Both the position numbers and the translations under genes were made by a program. Under the pieces are notes generated by a model that had not been told where the DNA came from, did not search any database, and saw only the letters and a program-made list of their open reading frames with translations. From Acheta domesticus (lineage: Eukaryota; Arthropoda; Insecta; Orthoptera; Gryllidae), in assembly GCA_031308135.1 (NCBI GenBank), contig JAHLJT010008756.1, positions 75,809,397 through 75,873,396 of the forward strand: a DNA stretch of 64,000 nucleotides. Reading direction: 5' to 3'. Of this stretch, positions 12,110-24,300 are shown in pieces (position 1 is the first letter of the stretch; each line of letters opens with the position of its first letter).

Positions 12110-12885
12110 AATTTATCATTAAAAGTTGAGATTTTTGTTTGAAACACTGCTTTCATTCAAGCGAAGTCTTGCAACACAGCCGATTGCTGACCCCCATGAA
12201 ACGCACGAAGCACACATGATCGCATCCGCGCTTCCTGATGCTTCACACGCTTTACACATACCGATGTTTGGCAAGCACGGGCATTTCATAACTTCTAGAG
12301 CAAAACGATACTACGATTTCGATAAATTAGAAGATTTATGTCATAAATAAAGTGAGATTGATTTTCTGATACAAGTAAAGTAATTATTTTTCCACGTCCC
12401 AACGTACGCAGCGTACTTTGGGTGCATAAAGGACACGCCACTTCTAGGACTAACGTCGTTCTTGCACAATTAAACTATAATTAAGAAAAAAGGTGAACAA
12501 AGACCATTTTGTCTTATGTGGTAGACACGAAAAAATGCCAAATTTGAATGAATCGTGACCATTGCATTCCATGCACAGATATGCCAAAACAGCGAAAGAA
12601 GACGATATTACAATTCACGAATCAGAAAGTTATCAACGAATTATCAACTCGGGGCTGACTCAGACTCGAGAGTAAAGGATCGTCAAATGGAAACAGCTAC
12701 TAGTCACTATGATTGTCAACGAAGATATAACTCTTGTACCGCCCGCTACTCAGCACATAGCACCGCAGAAAACAATGGGCACACTTGTGCAATGGTGCAC
12801 AATAGGAAAAAGAGTGAGGATCAAGCCCACAGGTTCAGGGCGTCAGATTAGATGCCACGCTGGCGTCAAAAGTGTCGCAAGATAT
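12110..12885. other. No recognised gene
   Basis: Short frames at 12126-12350 and 12555-12851 show no motif I can name. The segment may belong to the neighbouring hAT or LTR element. Confidence 0.3.
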
Positions 12886-13580
12886 GTGCTGCTGCGCCCG
12901 TGTCGATGCTAAGTGGTCTAAGAAACCCTATTTAGTGTGGCGTCGTGGCAACGTTTCCAAGCGGACGGCAAGCCTGAGCCGGAAGCTGTAGTGAAAGGGC
13001 GCACCTGAGCTAAAAATAAAGGAGCGCCAGGATGTGTCTGCTCCAATAAACATCCCACGCAAAGTGTTGAGAAAGGTTAGTGGCGAGTCAGGGACGATTG
13101 TGCAAGACCCCTGGAATTGGCTAGCCATCGAGCCTGGGGACGCCGACAGCATGACGCCGGGTGGGGGAAACAGGGTATATATAAGGCGGGCGCTTTCTGC
13201 GCTCGCGGAGATTCAGATAGATTCGTAGAGCTTGTTGTTAGCCGACAGGCTGGGGGGACGATCTCCGGTGCACTCCAGCATATGGTTTCCGGGGCGGAGA
13301 TATGGCAGTTTTGGCGCCAGGCTATGTAGGTACGTGGATACCGGGGACTTAACGTCCGATTGCATTGCATCACGCGTTGTACCTGCTTTCGAGCAGTGGA
13401 ACTGAGCTGTAGGGCCTAGGGACGGTCACGGGGTTTTCGCGGCTAAGGGGAAGAAATAGGTTGCCGGGGTTTAATTAGTATTTGCAAAATTTCTTTAATT
13501 GTTACGTTCTTATAAATAAATGTAAATATTTTAATCTTCCACGCAGTGTCTGTGTCATTCATTCCGGTACGTCAGATTAG
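12886..13580 (+). mobile_element. LTR-like sequence (possible solo LTR)
   Basis: A GC-rich block in AT-rich surroundings holds a TATA box (tatatataagg at about 13176) and, some 340 bp later, an AATAAA signal (about 13513-13520) followed by a short GT-containing tail. This is the U3-R-U5 arrangement of an LTR. Just downstream, ggtgggcacagtgaaaggga resembles the primer-binding region of Gypsy-type elements. Boundaries and a second LTR were not found, so a host promoter remains possible. Confidence 0.4.
13176..13186 (+). promoter_or_regulatory. TATA-box-like motif
   Basis: tatatataagg in a GC-rich context, about 30 bp upstream of tctgcgctcgcggagattca. It is consistent with an LTR promoter. Confidence 0.45.
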
Positions 13581-13599
13581 GCAGGTGGGCACAGTGAAA

Positions 13600-15575
13600 G
13601 GGACTTTTTTCCGGGAAGCTCTATTGCGACGCTGTCGCGGGGACGCCAGGGTGAGTGAGAGATCGCAAGCTTGCGCCAGACTCCTATGGAACCGTGTGTT
13701 CGGTGGCTGCCAAGGAGGGTACGCTTCGATAGTAAATGGTACGGCTCGCACGTATATATGTAAATGAACTCTAAATATTCGAAAGCCGTCTTGACTGTGA
13801 TGTGTGCAAACCACGTCACACTCGCAAGTAGTCAATGGCATTCCAAACTTCATACGCTGCAGAAGAAAACATGAAGATCACGACCACTTAGGGATTACAG
13901 GTTCATCAAGCATGTACTATTATAACCACATAAACCAATATAAAACTATGCAACATTTTAATGCTTGTATTCATGGAAATACATTTTTTATTTCAGGTTA
14001 CATTAAGTACTAGGTCATTAGCGACCACTGTCTAAACAATCTCGGCCATGGGGCCGACGAAGTACATTTTTACAACTATAAATTTGGCTAAATAATACTC
14101 AAAATTTTTTTGTGTACTTAACAGTTATATATTCCACAACATTTCCGCGTCTTTCAAATTATAACCAATTGCCACTTGTGAGATACAGATTGAGAAATGC
14201 CGACCAAACTTTCTACAGGTTCATCGTCAATTTACTGCAGAGCAGACACTTGTTATACTGATATTGCAACGAGTCATAATATCTTTAAGATATTTTGAGA
14301 AATAAAATGAAATGTGATGACGAGTTACGACAAGATCGTATAATTTAGGGTAAATAGGTGTAAAAAAAAGGTGGATAAATATTCATCGCTAAGAGAAAAA
14401 TATATAATTTCCACTAATTATTTACAATATATTTTAATAGTAAATTGAATAAATAAATTTTTTTGATAGGATATTATTTGGAAGACAAAAGAACATAGTA
14501 TTGTGCAGTGAAGGAAAGACAGTGAAGGAAAGACAGAATAGCATCGAACATGCTAAGAAACAATGTAAGCAAGACACATATGAGTGAAAGATTAACTTCA
14601 ACAAAAAAATCAACAGAGAACGTGTTGTGACTCGGCAGAAGACAGATGTGCATAGTAGTAATAGGATTTTTTTATGAAATTGTTATTGAGAAAGTACGTA
14701 CGTAAAACTGCGCGGCGAGTCAGATGAAAATAATAATTATTTACGTGGATTTTCATTAACTGAAAAGCAATAAAATGAATTATAATAAAAAGTATTGCAT
14801 TTCGTATAGTAATCGCGATAAATAGTATCTCGATGGCGAACGTCAAGAAACTATAAGTATGGAAGACCAAAAAGGATGGAATTTGGTCGCAGCTTTGAGG
14901 ACACCTGGAATTGAGTTCCAGAAACAACGCCAAGAGAGCTGATTACATCGAACCTTCGAAGTGCTTGAAAATTAATAAGACATAGAAGTACAAATGTACA
15001 AGGCCAAGTATGTCCTAATTTAAGAATACAATTACGCTTCAATCACTAATAATTCGAAGTAGAAATGGCAATTTTTGTCTACAGATAGGTATTTAAATTA
15101 TTTGAAGTATGAATCAAGAACGGATCGAAAAAGAGAATATAAAAAGTCAAGTAGACGATTTACAGAAGTTATTATACAGTTAAAGCATAGTTCACCAATA
15201 TATAGGTAAAATCAGTAGTAATTTTTATTAATTAAAACACCAATTACAGTGGATGTCATTACGCTACAGTAACTTTATTATGAATTACTTATTATTATTT
15301 AGTAGAATGCTTGCATGAAACGGAAACAGCCACCAACTCCAGTTTTTTCCCAAATTATAAAACTTATTATTAACCGTGTACTCGGATGAGCGGTAACTTT
15401 TGGCTCACCAAGAATAATATAATTTATTCCGACCTTGAGAGATGTAAGTATTGTTATGTCCTTTGTTAAAAGCTGAGCTTGTCAAAATTAAAATTACACA
15501 AAGACATAAATAAAGTAGAAAATGTAGCAGTTATACGAAGAGTTTTTAATAAATATATAAAGAGAGAGAACGTCT
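13600..15575. other. Non-coding AT-rich stretch
   Basis: No gene or element termini were recognised. A 14-bp motif (agtgaaggaaagac) is tandemly doubled at 14507-14534. Confidence 0.4.
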
Positions 15576-15589
15576 TTGAATATCGAAAT

Positions 15590-16163
15590 TTTGATCTTAA
15601 AATTTACACCGTATGTCACATATTATAAAAATGTCAAATTATTACAACCTAAAGTTTTTCTTAACGTTAACAAATGTATATTTGCTGAAGCGAGAGTGCA
15701 ATTTCTAGGTAATTTGATCAACGAACCATTGTCCACTAAGGTTGAATCCATCAAAATGAAACTTCACAGCGGCAAAAAAACATGACACATTTTTACGGAA
15801 AATTAATTATGAATGAAACCAATATTCAAGGTTCTTCCATAATTTTAAGACAAAAGTAAAGCAAAGTTGGAGAGGACAGACATTCAACTAAAATCATTTA
15901 ATGCTTCTCAGAAATCTTTTGCTGATCCTAATATTTTAGCTCAGGCAATCCCGAACACCGAGATCGCCGTATTTAGAAGCACGCCTTCACTATTGGGGCC
16001 GTTAAAAAACTCAAATGGCAGCCCTTGGGATTTTTTTTCCTGGAAGAAGATTTTAAGCCTTGTCAGCAAATCATCGCGAGGTGTACATGCCGCAGTACAT
16101 CATTTCTGTCAAGTTTTAACAAGAAAACCAATTAATTTATTTTTTCCACTCTTAAACCTCTAA
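15590..16163 (+). pseudogene. Gypsy RT/RNase H fragment
   Basis: The first piece (about 15640-15780) reads VNKCIFAEARVQFLGNLI, matching the RT-end signature NxxKCxFxxxxxxFLGH of Gypsy-type elements. The second (15867-16163) reads SFADPNILAQAIPNTEIAVF, then PWDFFSWK and AVHHFCQVL, matching the RNase H start (LAHP..., PLAFFSRKL, AVKHFRHML). Gag, protease and integrase are missing here and a frameshift plus stops separate the pieces, so it is dead. Confidence 0.75.
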
Positions 16164-16259
16164 AATGTCTTTCAGCAAAAAACGAGACAAAACACATTAA
16201 TTCGAGTAAATCTTTGGTGTTTGTATCTCAGATTTCAGTAGATACTAGCGGAACCTAAC

Positions 16260-16370
16260 AGCGGTTGTTCTGCCCTTCATCTCCCTCTTTAACCTTCCAT
16301 CTCTCTTTCTCTTAGTCTCTCTCTCTGCCCCTGTCTCAGTCTGTCTCTGTCCCTCTCTTTCACGGTTAGT
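16260..16370. repeat. CT-rich low-complexity tract
   Basis: Imperfect ctctct/ctgtct repeats. Open frames here are low-complexity artefacts. Confidence 0.75.
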
Positions 16371-16720
16371 TGTAGATTCTGCATGTCTCTGAGCAAGTGA
16401 GGTAATATCGAGAAGCGTCGATCCAGCAAAAATGTAATATAATATTCGTGAAGGTCCCATCCTGTAGATTACGGTGTGAGAAATGTTTCTTTGAGGTCTT
16501 TGGCCTCAGTGCTCTAGAACGCTTGGTTTAGGAGTTATTTCACAATATAGATTCAAAATGGTGCCGAGTGTTGCAGGTTGGAGTTGACGTGAGTATTTAT
16601 TTTGTTCTACAACACCAGGTAGTGGAGTTACAACAGAATTAACAGCACATAAACCTTTTGGGTGAAAAAACACGTAGAAGTGTCAACTTTCATCGAGATC
16701 GGTCGCAGAGTATCGTGTTT

Positions 16721-16721
<1 letters not shown>

Positions 16722-16777
<56 letters not shown>
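16722..16777. repeat. (AG)n microsatellite
   Basis: About 28 uninterrupted AG dinucleotides, followed by aaag. Confidence 0.97.
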
Positions 16778-16780
<3 letters not shown>

Positions 16781-17429
16781 ATCAGTTACATTGGGACAGC
16801 AAAACACTTCGGTCGACACTCATTCACGAGAGGACATTGAAGTTATTTCCATTTCAGTTTTAGACTATAGTCAATTGGACAGGATCCATGATGATCAATA
16901 GTTTCAACAATTATTAACGACAATAATATTTTGCAACAATTTCAGAATATGCCTCTGTCTGGTACTGAATGTGATGCGACTTTTCAATGCAGGGTCCGAA
17001 AGTCCGTTCGCTTTAACTTTATTCAGCACGTAAACAAATGCACGTGGTCGTTGGTTGTTCTCATTGGCTGACAGACATTACACTCCCGTTCCGGGCGTCG
17101 AGCGCTGCAGAAGTTAGATCTATTTCAAAATTGATTTACTTGCTGACTCTCTACACAAAGTCGAGAAAATGTTCTCCTCTTGCTTGAAGTGAAATCAGTC
17201 ACCGGGTGTGACCTTAACTGAAATTCAGCTGCTAACGGATCTCTACGAGATAATGTTCGTTCGCCAGGCCATCGGCGACGCTCCTGCCGATTTTGACCAG
17301 TAGCAGTTCCGTTTTTGAATGAGAAGATTTTAAAAGAGTGCTGTATTTGTTTGGTAGTGAAAGGTGGTGATTGCTCATTGTGTTGATTTTTGTTACCACG
17401 CTGAGTGAAGCAGTTCTCGGTACGTCTGG

Positions 17430-18620
17430 TTTTAAACATTCGCAGAGAAATTCCTTCAAAAGTGGTGAGAAGAAGGTGATTTTGCATGTGTTTAAATCAC
17501 TATCGGCTAAAAATCCGACAATGTCTGTGCGGTGTACGGAATACATGACTGATAAATGGACAATATCGGTGTCAGAAGTGTTGGAAAACTGCGTAGTGAA
17601 TTAAGAGTCACGGGAAAGAACGCAAGAAGTAGCGCAAACCCGGTGATGCGACGAATACGTTAAATTTGCCATTCGCGTTCATGTGCACTTTTTTTTTTTT
17701 ACGTAGGAACGCACAACCAACATTAATTAAAATTCTTGAAGTGGTTAGTGAAGATTTGGGACTGCCAAATTTTAAAAGAACGTCACTGTATGTTCAATTG
17801 AAAACTATAGGTTTCGTTTATAAAAAACGGGGCAAAAATAACTCTATAATGGAGAGAGACGACATAGTACTGTGGCGAACACGTTACTTAAGGGAAATGA
17901 AAATATACAGGGAAAGCAAATGGAATGTATTATCTTGATGAAACCTGGATTAATGAAAGGCACACTAAAGTAAAGAATGGCCTGACACATCTGTTAAAAG
18001 TAAAAGGGAAGTGTTTCAGGGAGAATTGCTCACTGGATTAAAAGGACCCATCGGGAAAGATGAAAGGTTAATAATAACAGAAAATTAAGTGGGTTTTGTC
18101 GAAGATGGTCTTCTGCTTTTCGAATGGAAGAAGTCTGGAGATTACCTTGAAGATACGAATAGTGACGTTTTTCGGCAGTGGTATAACAGTGTTCTGCTGA
18201 AACTGAAACCAAATGGTGTGATCATGATAGATACTGCTTCGTTTTACAGTGTAAGAGTTCGGAAAGAAAAACAAATATGTCTCGGCGAAAGCAAAATAAT
18301 TGACAGGATGTTATCCAAAGATAGACATAGATAGTTCGTTTTTAAAAGTTGAATTATCAGAATTAAGAAAACAGTATGCTAACAAATGTGATAAGTATGT
18401 TGTAGATGAAATGGCGAAATCAACTGGACATGTTTTACGATTGCCTTTATATCACTGGGTGTTAAATGCCATTGAAATAAGTCAAGCAAGAAAGTATACT
18501 GCTAAAAACTACACAACATACAAATTACATGATGCGCGAACACTGTTTGGTCGGGCATTGCCTCACATTAGTGATTAGAAAGGGAAATCAGCCATTAGTC
18601 GTACTAAGTTGAAAGGGAAA
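17430..18620 (+). pseudogene. Dead IS630/Tc1-mariner-type transposase (insect DDE_3 family)
   Basis: Fragments appear in the expected order on the plus strand: an N-terminal helix-turn-helix-like part (near 17470-17600), LPNFKRTSLYVQLKTIGFVYKK and MERDDIVLWRTRYLREM (17750-17905), then YLDETWIN carrying the first catalytic Asp (about 17928-17955). These are followed by SGDYLEDTNSDVFRQW (18135-18180), IMIDTASF with the second Asp (about 18222) and YVVDEMAKSTGHVLRLPLYH then LNAIEIS with the final acidic residue (18395-18480). Members of this family normally read MDNASYHS and LNPIE at these sites, so two motifs are altered. Several stops and shifts make it non-functional. Terminal repeats were not identified with certainty. 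Confidence 0.8.
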
Positions 18621-20136
18621 TGTGGCAGGCAGACATTTCGTATGACATTTTAATAGATGAAATAATTATTAATACAGGGGTGAGTTCTTCCAGCTGCGAT
18701 TATTCTTCAGACAGGGCTTTGGACGAGATTTCACCGATACTTTGCGAGATCATATCGTAAAGGAAAGTACTGTGATATTTAAGCAAATTATTTGCATGCT
18801 TTGGCTGGTATTTTGGGCGTATGAAAGTACTTGTGAAAATAATGTTATGACAGTTCTGGCTGTAACACGTGCCGGCATTTGAGTACGGTCGTGGCGCGAA
18901 TGGCGTAGCCAATCACGAACTACGTGGCGGAGAGATACATTCAATGTTTGTTTTTTTACTTGCGGAGTGAAGTTACAGCGAACTGACCTTACTTAGACCA
19001 TACCTTCCTCAACATACAAGGAGCGATAATTTCAATTCCTTGCAATATGTCGCATCCAGAAATCAGAAGCATTGTTAAAATGAAATCAGCTCGGTTTTTA
19101 CGATCTTCTACGCATAAACACTCTTTTATGGGCACATACCACGGCATGTCATACGCATAAAATGGAGTAGTCGAGAGATGAAGCCGTATGCTAATGTCAG
19201 CTTTCCGCTGTTTTCCCTTTACTTCTTGGGTACGATTATCGTTGATTCTCCAGTTATAAAATGGAATTTCAAGTAACACACATATCAATATATAACATGA
19301 ATGATTTAATTAATTTACCTTGTACTGGTTATGGCAGTTCCAGCTTTTGCTCTTATGTTTTAAGGCACACCAATGTAAATAGTAATATAGTCCTTTTAAT
19401 ATTTTGTCTCCGTAAGTTTCTTTTTTAAATTGTCGGTTGCTTTCAGGATTTGTATCGTTTTTCCTCAATTGTTTTCTAGCTCCGTCTAATTCACATTCAT
19501 TTTTCTCACGTGCCGTGTGACTAATGCTTCTGTGAAGCATTTCATAAAACCAGGTCGCTTATCGAGGTCTTCGCAGATACTGTTGAGTGACGGGATTTAC
19601 GGGCCAATTTTCAGCTCTAAAACTTGCCGTGTTTATTTCGGGATACCTACCCTTAGACACATTGCCTTTACTGCGTCGTAGAGTCTACCCTCCAAAAAGT
19701 AATGGAAAAGGTATAGGAAGGGAAAACTTGTTATGGTACCAGGAGCCTCCAAGCTACTCAGTCCACCCGTTAGCTCCCGGGAATGGGGGAGGAAGAGAAG
19801 GTCTGAGAAGAACTAACTTTTAATTATAGGAAATCAGTCGCCTCTTTACCACAGGGGTGGAGGAAGACTCATGGTACGTTTTCTCTAAAGTGCCCGTACC
19901 GCACATTATTTGGAGTCTGCATTATTAATATTGAAGAAATTATGTTTCATCAAAAAACACATTATTTTTTCACATTTTCTCTTTTCAGTTCCAGAATAGT
20001 TGAACAGAAATAAGTACGAGATATTCGTATCTTAACTGCAATTTTGTAGAACCAAACAATCAATGCATATTCTTCAAAGATAATGAACTACATTAATTTT
20101 AAGTTTCGAGTATTAAATATTTGGAATCCTCTTTAT
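18621..20136. other. No recognised gene
   Basis: Several short frames on both strands, none recognisable. A GC-richer stretch near 19590-19850 is open for 78 codons but shows no family motif. Confidence 0.35.
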
Positions 20137-20355
20137 CCCTTAACTGGTGATGTGCTGTCTTCGAGACAGCCGAGGAAAAATAAACGCGTAGCCCTCCTTT
20201 CTGGTTCGTCGCTATAAGTTTTTCTTTACAGTACTTTCTTATCCCTTCTAAACTACACTCACACGCGGGGCAGGGATCCAGTGACAGCCGTTCGCCTTTG
20301 AGAGCCGGTTGAAGTTTTGGAGCAGTCTCGCAGACCTCACATCACCAGTAGAGGG
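20137..20355. mobile_element. Small MITE with inverted ends, possibly piggyBac-like
   Basis: Left end CCCTTAACTGGTGATGTG faces right end (reverse complement) CCCTCTACTGGTGATGTG, and both are followed by a GTCT(T/G)CGAGAC-like block. A further related end lies near 20690-20730. No TTAA duplication is visible at either side, so the superfamily is a guess. Confidence 0.45.
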
Positions 20356-21031
20356 ACTTTTCTTCCCACAGTGAATGCGAATTGCAAATGTTTTATTAGT
20401 GGATAATTTTCGTGTAACAATTGCATTATCGTATTTAAATGACGTTTTTTTAATGTAGTGAATAATATTTCAAACCACTCTACGAGTTCTTAATATAATA
20501 GGGAAGAAACTGTATGGAACAAATTGTAGCCAGAAATTTACTCGGCAAGTAATAAATAATTATATTATTTTAATTTTATATACTAACTACAATTTTTTTG
20601 TTTTCTTGTTCATTATAGCATTGTTAAAGTGAAAAAATTGTCAAGTCAACAAGAAATGGAACACTGAAAATAATATGCCTAAAACGTTTCGGGTCTCACA
20701 GACCGCACGTCACCTTTTAGAGAAGAGTGAAGGCACGTCAGCAATTAACGGTTACGTTTATGTGCCTTAATTAGAAAGCCTCACAAGCCAAACTATCTGG
20801 AAACTAATATAGAAATATTAGCCTACCGTTACATATCACCACTTTATTGGTAACAGGATTTCCCAAGTCGTCTATTCAGGGGAAAATATTGACAACGGGT
20901 TGTTGCAGCTTTAATTAATTTCTCTTCACCGTCGTAAAATCTTGGACTCAAATCGTGAAAAATCGGGAACTTCCAACTAATAATAAAAGGCAATTGTCCT
21001 ATAGGCCAGCGAAACCGGTCTTCTTCGCCAG

Positions 21032-21340
21032 CCGCACCACTGGCTTCTCCTGGACGCCGCTTCCCCCAGCAACCGAACAGACGATGACAGCAACACCCTG
21101 GGGGCGGCCGCTACCTGGTTGCCGACGGTGGCACTACCTCTGGACAGCCGCGTGCAAGTGGCTTCCCGCTCTGTCGCCAGGAGCGCTGGTGCCGCTTGGA
21201 TGGTGCGCGGGGCGTTCCAAGTCGCAGCTGGTAGCGCGCTCTCTGTGGAGGAGCCGGTGTTCTTGCAGCCCGGAGATCCATTTCCTGCCCCGCTTCCGCG
21301 TAAAGACCTCCAAGGCGTGTCGTTTCGCGCTGGTATTGTG
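21032..21340 (+). CDS. Ir75: IR75-like receptor, exon with the N-terminal region and entry to ligand-binding lobe S1
   Basis: The acceptor is cttcttcgccag at 21031 and the donor GTG|gtacgt at 21341. The length is 309 bp, phase 0 at both ends. It starts PHHWLLLDA and includes [19 protein letters not shown] and ends [14 protein letters not shown], the conserved step into the S1 lobe. An acceptor at 21069 is an alternative that would drop the WLLLD motif. GC content is far above the flanks. A separate upstream exon with a signal peptide is required but was not found. Confidence 0.8.
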
Positions 21341-24300
21341 GTACGTAAAGATTACATTTATCCGCTTTGATTATCCAAAATGGGATCACTTTCATAAAAA
21401 GTATTAAGTATCTGTGGCTCACTTTTCATAACTACGAATAATATTTCGAAATTCATATTATCAGAAAATAAGTGTTCTAATGATCCACCACCAACTATCA
21501 ACATCAGTCTTCTTTTGCAGGATGAAAATCCACATTGAAACAAAAAATTGTAATAAAGTAAAATTTTTACAAGGTGGATTAAACGTACGATATTCATATC
21601 GTAATATATTTTTACAAAACGTATGTAGCGAATAAACGAGGGTCATTGAACATCTGTTCATCGTGCAAACACATTCTCTACTTCAGGCCTTTCCAAGACG
21701 AAGTTCCAGAGAAAAAATTCAAATTCAACAGCAAAAATAATTATCTTGTAACGCCATTTACAAAACAAAACCTAAAGAAATATCAATTTTCTTGCTTATT
21801 AATAGTTTTCGTTAAGAATTTAAAATACCAATAGTAGTAAAATGTCAAAAATATTGTAGAATTATTCAGGAAATTGTCGGTATATTTTATTGGTGAAACC
21901 AACTGTTCGCGTAAAAAACAACATAAATCCATAGCTGACCTATACGTCTAAAATATTAGTACTGCACATACTCAATTCGGAACAGAAAATTATTGAACAA
22001 GTGATTGGGGAAAAGATTCAACTGAGAACAAAGTTTGCAAGTTTTGGGGACAGACATATAAAGATACAGAAATCATGTATGATTGCGTTACTTCCGTAGA
22101 AACACTTCTTGCTAAAATTATAAGATTAAAATAATTAAAATGCGCTACACTGTATAATTAGTTTAATTGAATAATTGTTTATCTTGCTGATGGAAACAAG
22201 TGACAGAAAGGGATCGACGTGAAACTTTCGATCTTGTGGTAGTGAAAGGGGAGTATCGATTTTACCTTGAAATTCGTTTTACGCATTTTATAGACAGTCC
22301 ATAATAAACAATAATCGTGGTTTCACCAGTGCTGCGGTAGCTAAAGCTTGTAAAATTTTCTAACTCTCAGTAATGACATGTCCAGGCGGCGGAATATTTT
22401 CTATCGAAGACATTAATGTTCGAAGAATCGTCATTGGGAACATTCTTAATTATTTTGCAACTGTTTTAAATAGTAACCTCTGTTAGCACGTACTTAAAAA
22501 CAAAACCTTTTTTTTTTTCAACAAAAATCAAACGCGATATCTCGCACACGAGAGTAGACTTGCAACTTTAAGAGAATCCATACCGAAACAAAGATCGCCA
22601 TTCTTTCCGTGGAATATTTAAAGTGGGTGTTGCGTTGACAGTTTTTTATTTCTTAAATGATCCCATGAGCATCCTAGCTTCAAAAAGTCAGTTATCGGAC
22701 AACGAGTGTTACCACCTAGAAACAATTTACGTCTGGTATTATCTTTAGAGGCACTGATTGCCGGGGTCGAAAAAGTAGTGAAACGATTGATATGCAACCG
22801 TATGGAACAAGCGAGCGCAATGAGACCGTGGAAACCTGGGGAAAAGGTGAGATCCACTGTAAAAGCCGATCAACATGCAGTTCACATAGCCTGGAAGGCA
22901 CTTCCGGGCAAGAAATAGAGAAGGGGGACGGAAAAAGTATTGTGCTGTTGTCACCCAAGATGTCAAAACCACCTTCATCAAGATATCAAGAACTCGGCAA
23001 GGTGGATTTGTATCCTACGGGCTCTGCGGTGTACTAAGCTGCCATAGTACTTCATTAAAATGATCACCATTACTTTAAAGGGAGTACGCTTCTGCATATT
23101 CTGGAAAGTGCCGAGATGTTGTTGCTCTCACAAAAATGGTCAAACATAAATGGGATGAGGTGGAAATCGCCAACAAAGCCACATCCGTAGTTCTTTAATG
23201 GTTAACTTCTATTGACTTCCAACTATTGGACTACAAAATTGAGGCAATTCACGTCACGAGTAGAAAGATGAGAGGATTCTTCAACAAATTAGTGGGACAC
23301 AATTCCATTTACTCGGGCCCGTAACTGAAGTATTTAGGAATTATTACTGATTTAGAATTATAAATATTATGGTTTAGTGATCACATTCTGTACCTACATC
23401 AGCGATAAGTCGGCGAAAGTGCCGATGACCAAAACTGATTAGTAAGAATCTAAGAGATATCAACCATAAACTTTTGCACTACTGCACAGCACTATATAAG
23501 ATGCGGCCGAATTAATACCACGTGTTTAATCCACAACACTTACCGAGGTTGACGAGAAAAAATTCCCGAAATATGTCATGTCTGGATACTTATAATATTG
23601 AATATAAAATATCAAACTTTGTAGTTTATATCTCTTGGATATGTTTCTGGATTCTTGTATATCTCTTTGGATCATAATTTAAACACTATAAATTATGACA
23701 ATATCCCTGCTGCCTCCACGGCAAATGCCGATTGGTGGAGGTCCGATATACGAATGGAGACGATTGCTGGCTAGTGTCACCACTAAGATCGTTTTATGCA
23801 GCTCAGTAAGGGCATCCGCAAAGAATATGGCATCAGACAAGAGCAAGATAGTTGACTTCGGGAGTATTGCGCCTATTCCAGTCTCGTACGATGCATTGAG
23901 TAAAGTGACCGTCATGCTTCCAATAGAGCTTCAAGAATTCGAACAACACAGGCTGTACTGAGGCGGTTGACCGGCCACGAGTCAAAGGAAGTCCTGGCTG
24001 GCCACACAGAAGAAAGTGCGCGAGTCCATAATCGGCAGACACTATGATACAGTTTCCAAAAGGGGAGAAGGACGCATCGACTCATTCTCAACACGGAAGT
24101 ATGTGAAGGACGGAGCTATGGCGAGGTGGACTATTGCATAACGCAATTGCTAATCGGACACGACTGTTTCCGTATCTTTCCTGTTTATACTCCGATTTAA
24201 ACGTAGTGGCACTTCAAGGTCAAGAGCTGGAAGGATAGGGGAATATTGTCGTCCAATTGAGAGCTCGAAAACAAAAAAAATATAAATTGTAACGAAGGTT

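Noticed and set aside
16245..16460. Minus-strand Arg/Glu-rich frame
   Set aside because: Low-complexity CT tract; no family resemblance.
16628..16901. Open frames across the AG tract on both strands
   Set aside because: They are translations of a dinucleotide repeat (Arg-Glu or Ser-Leu runs) with no flanking conservation.
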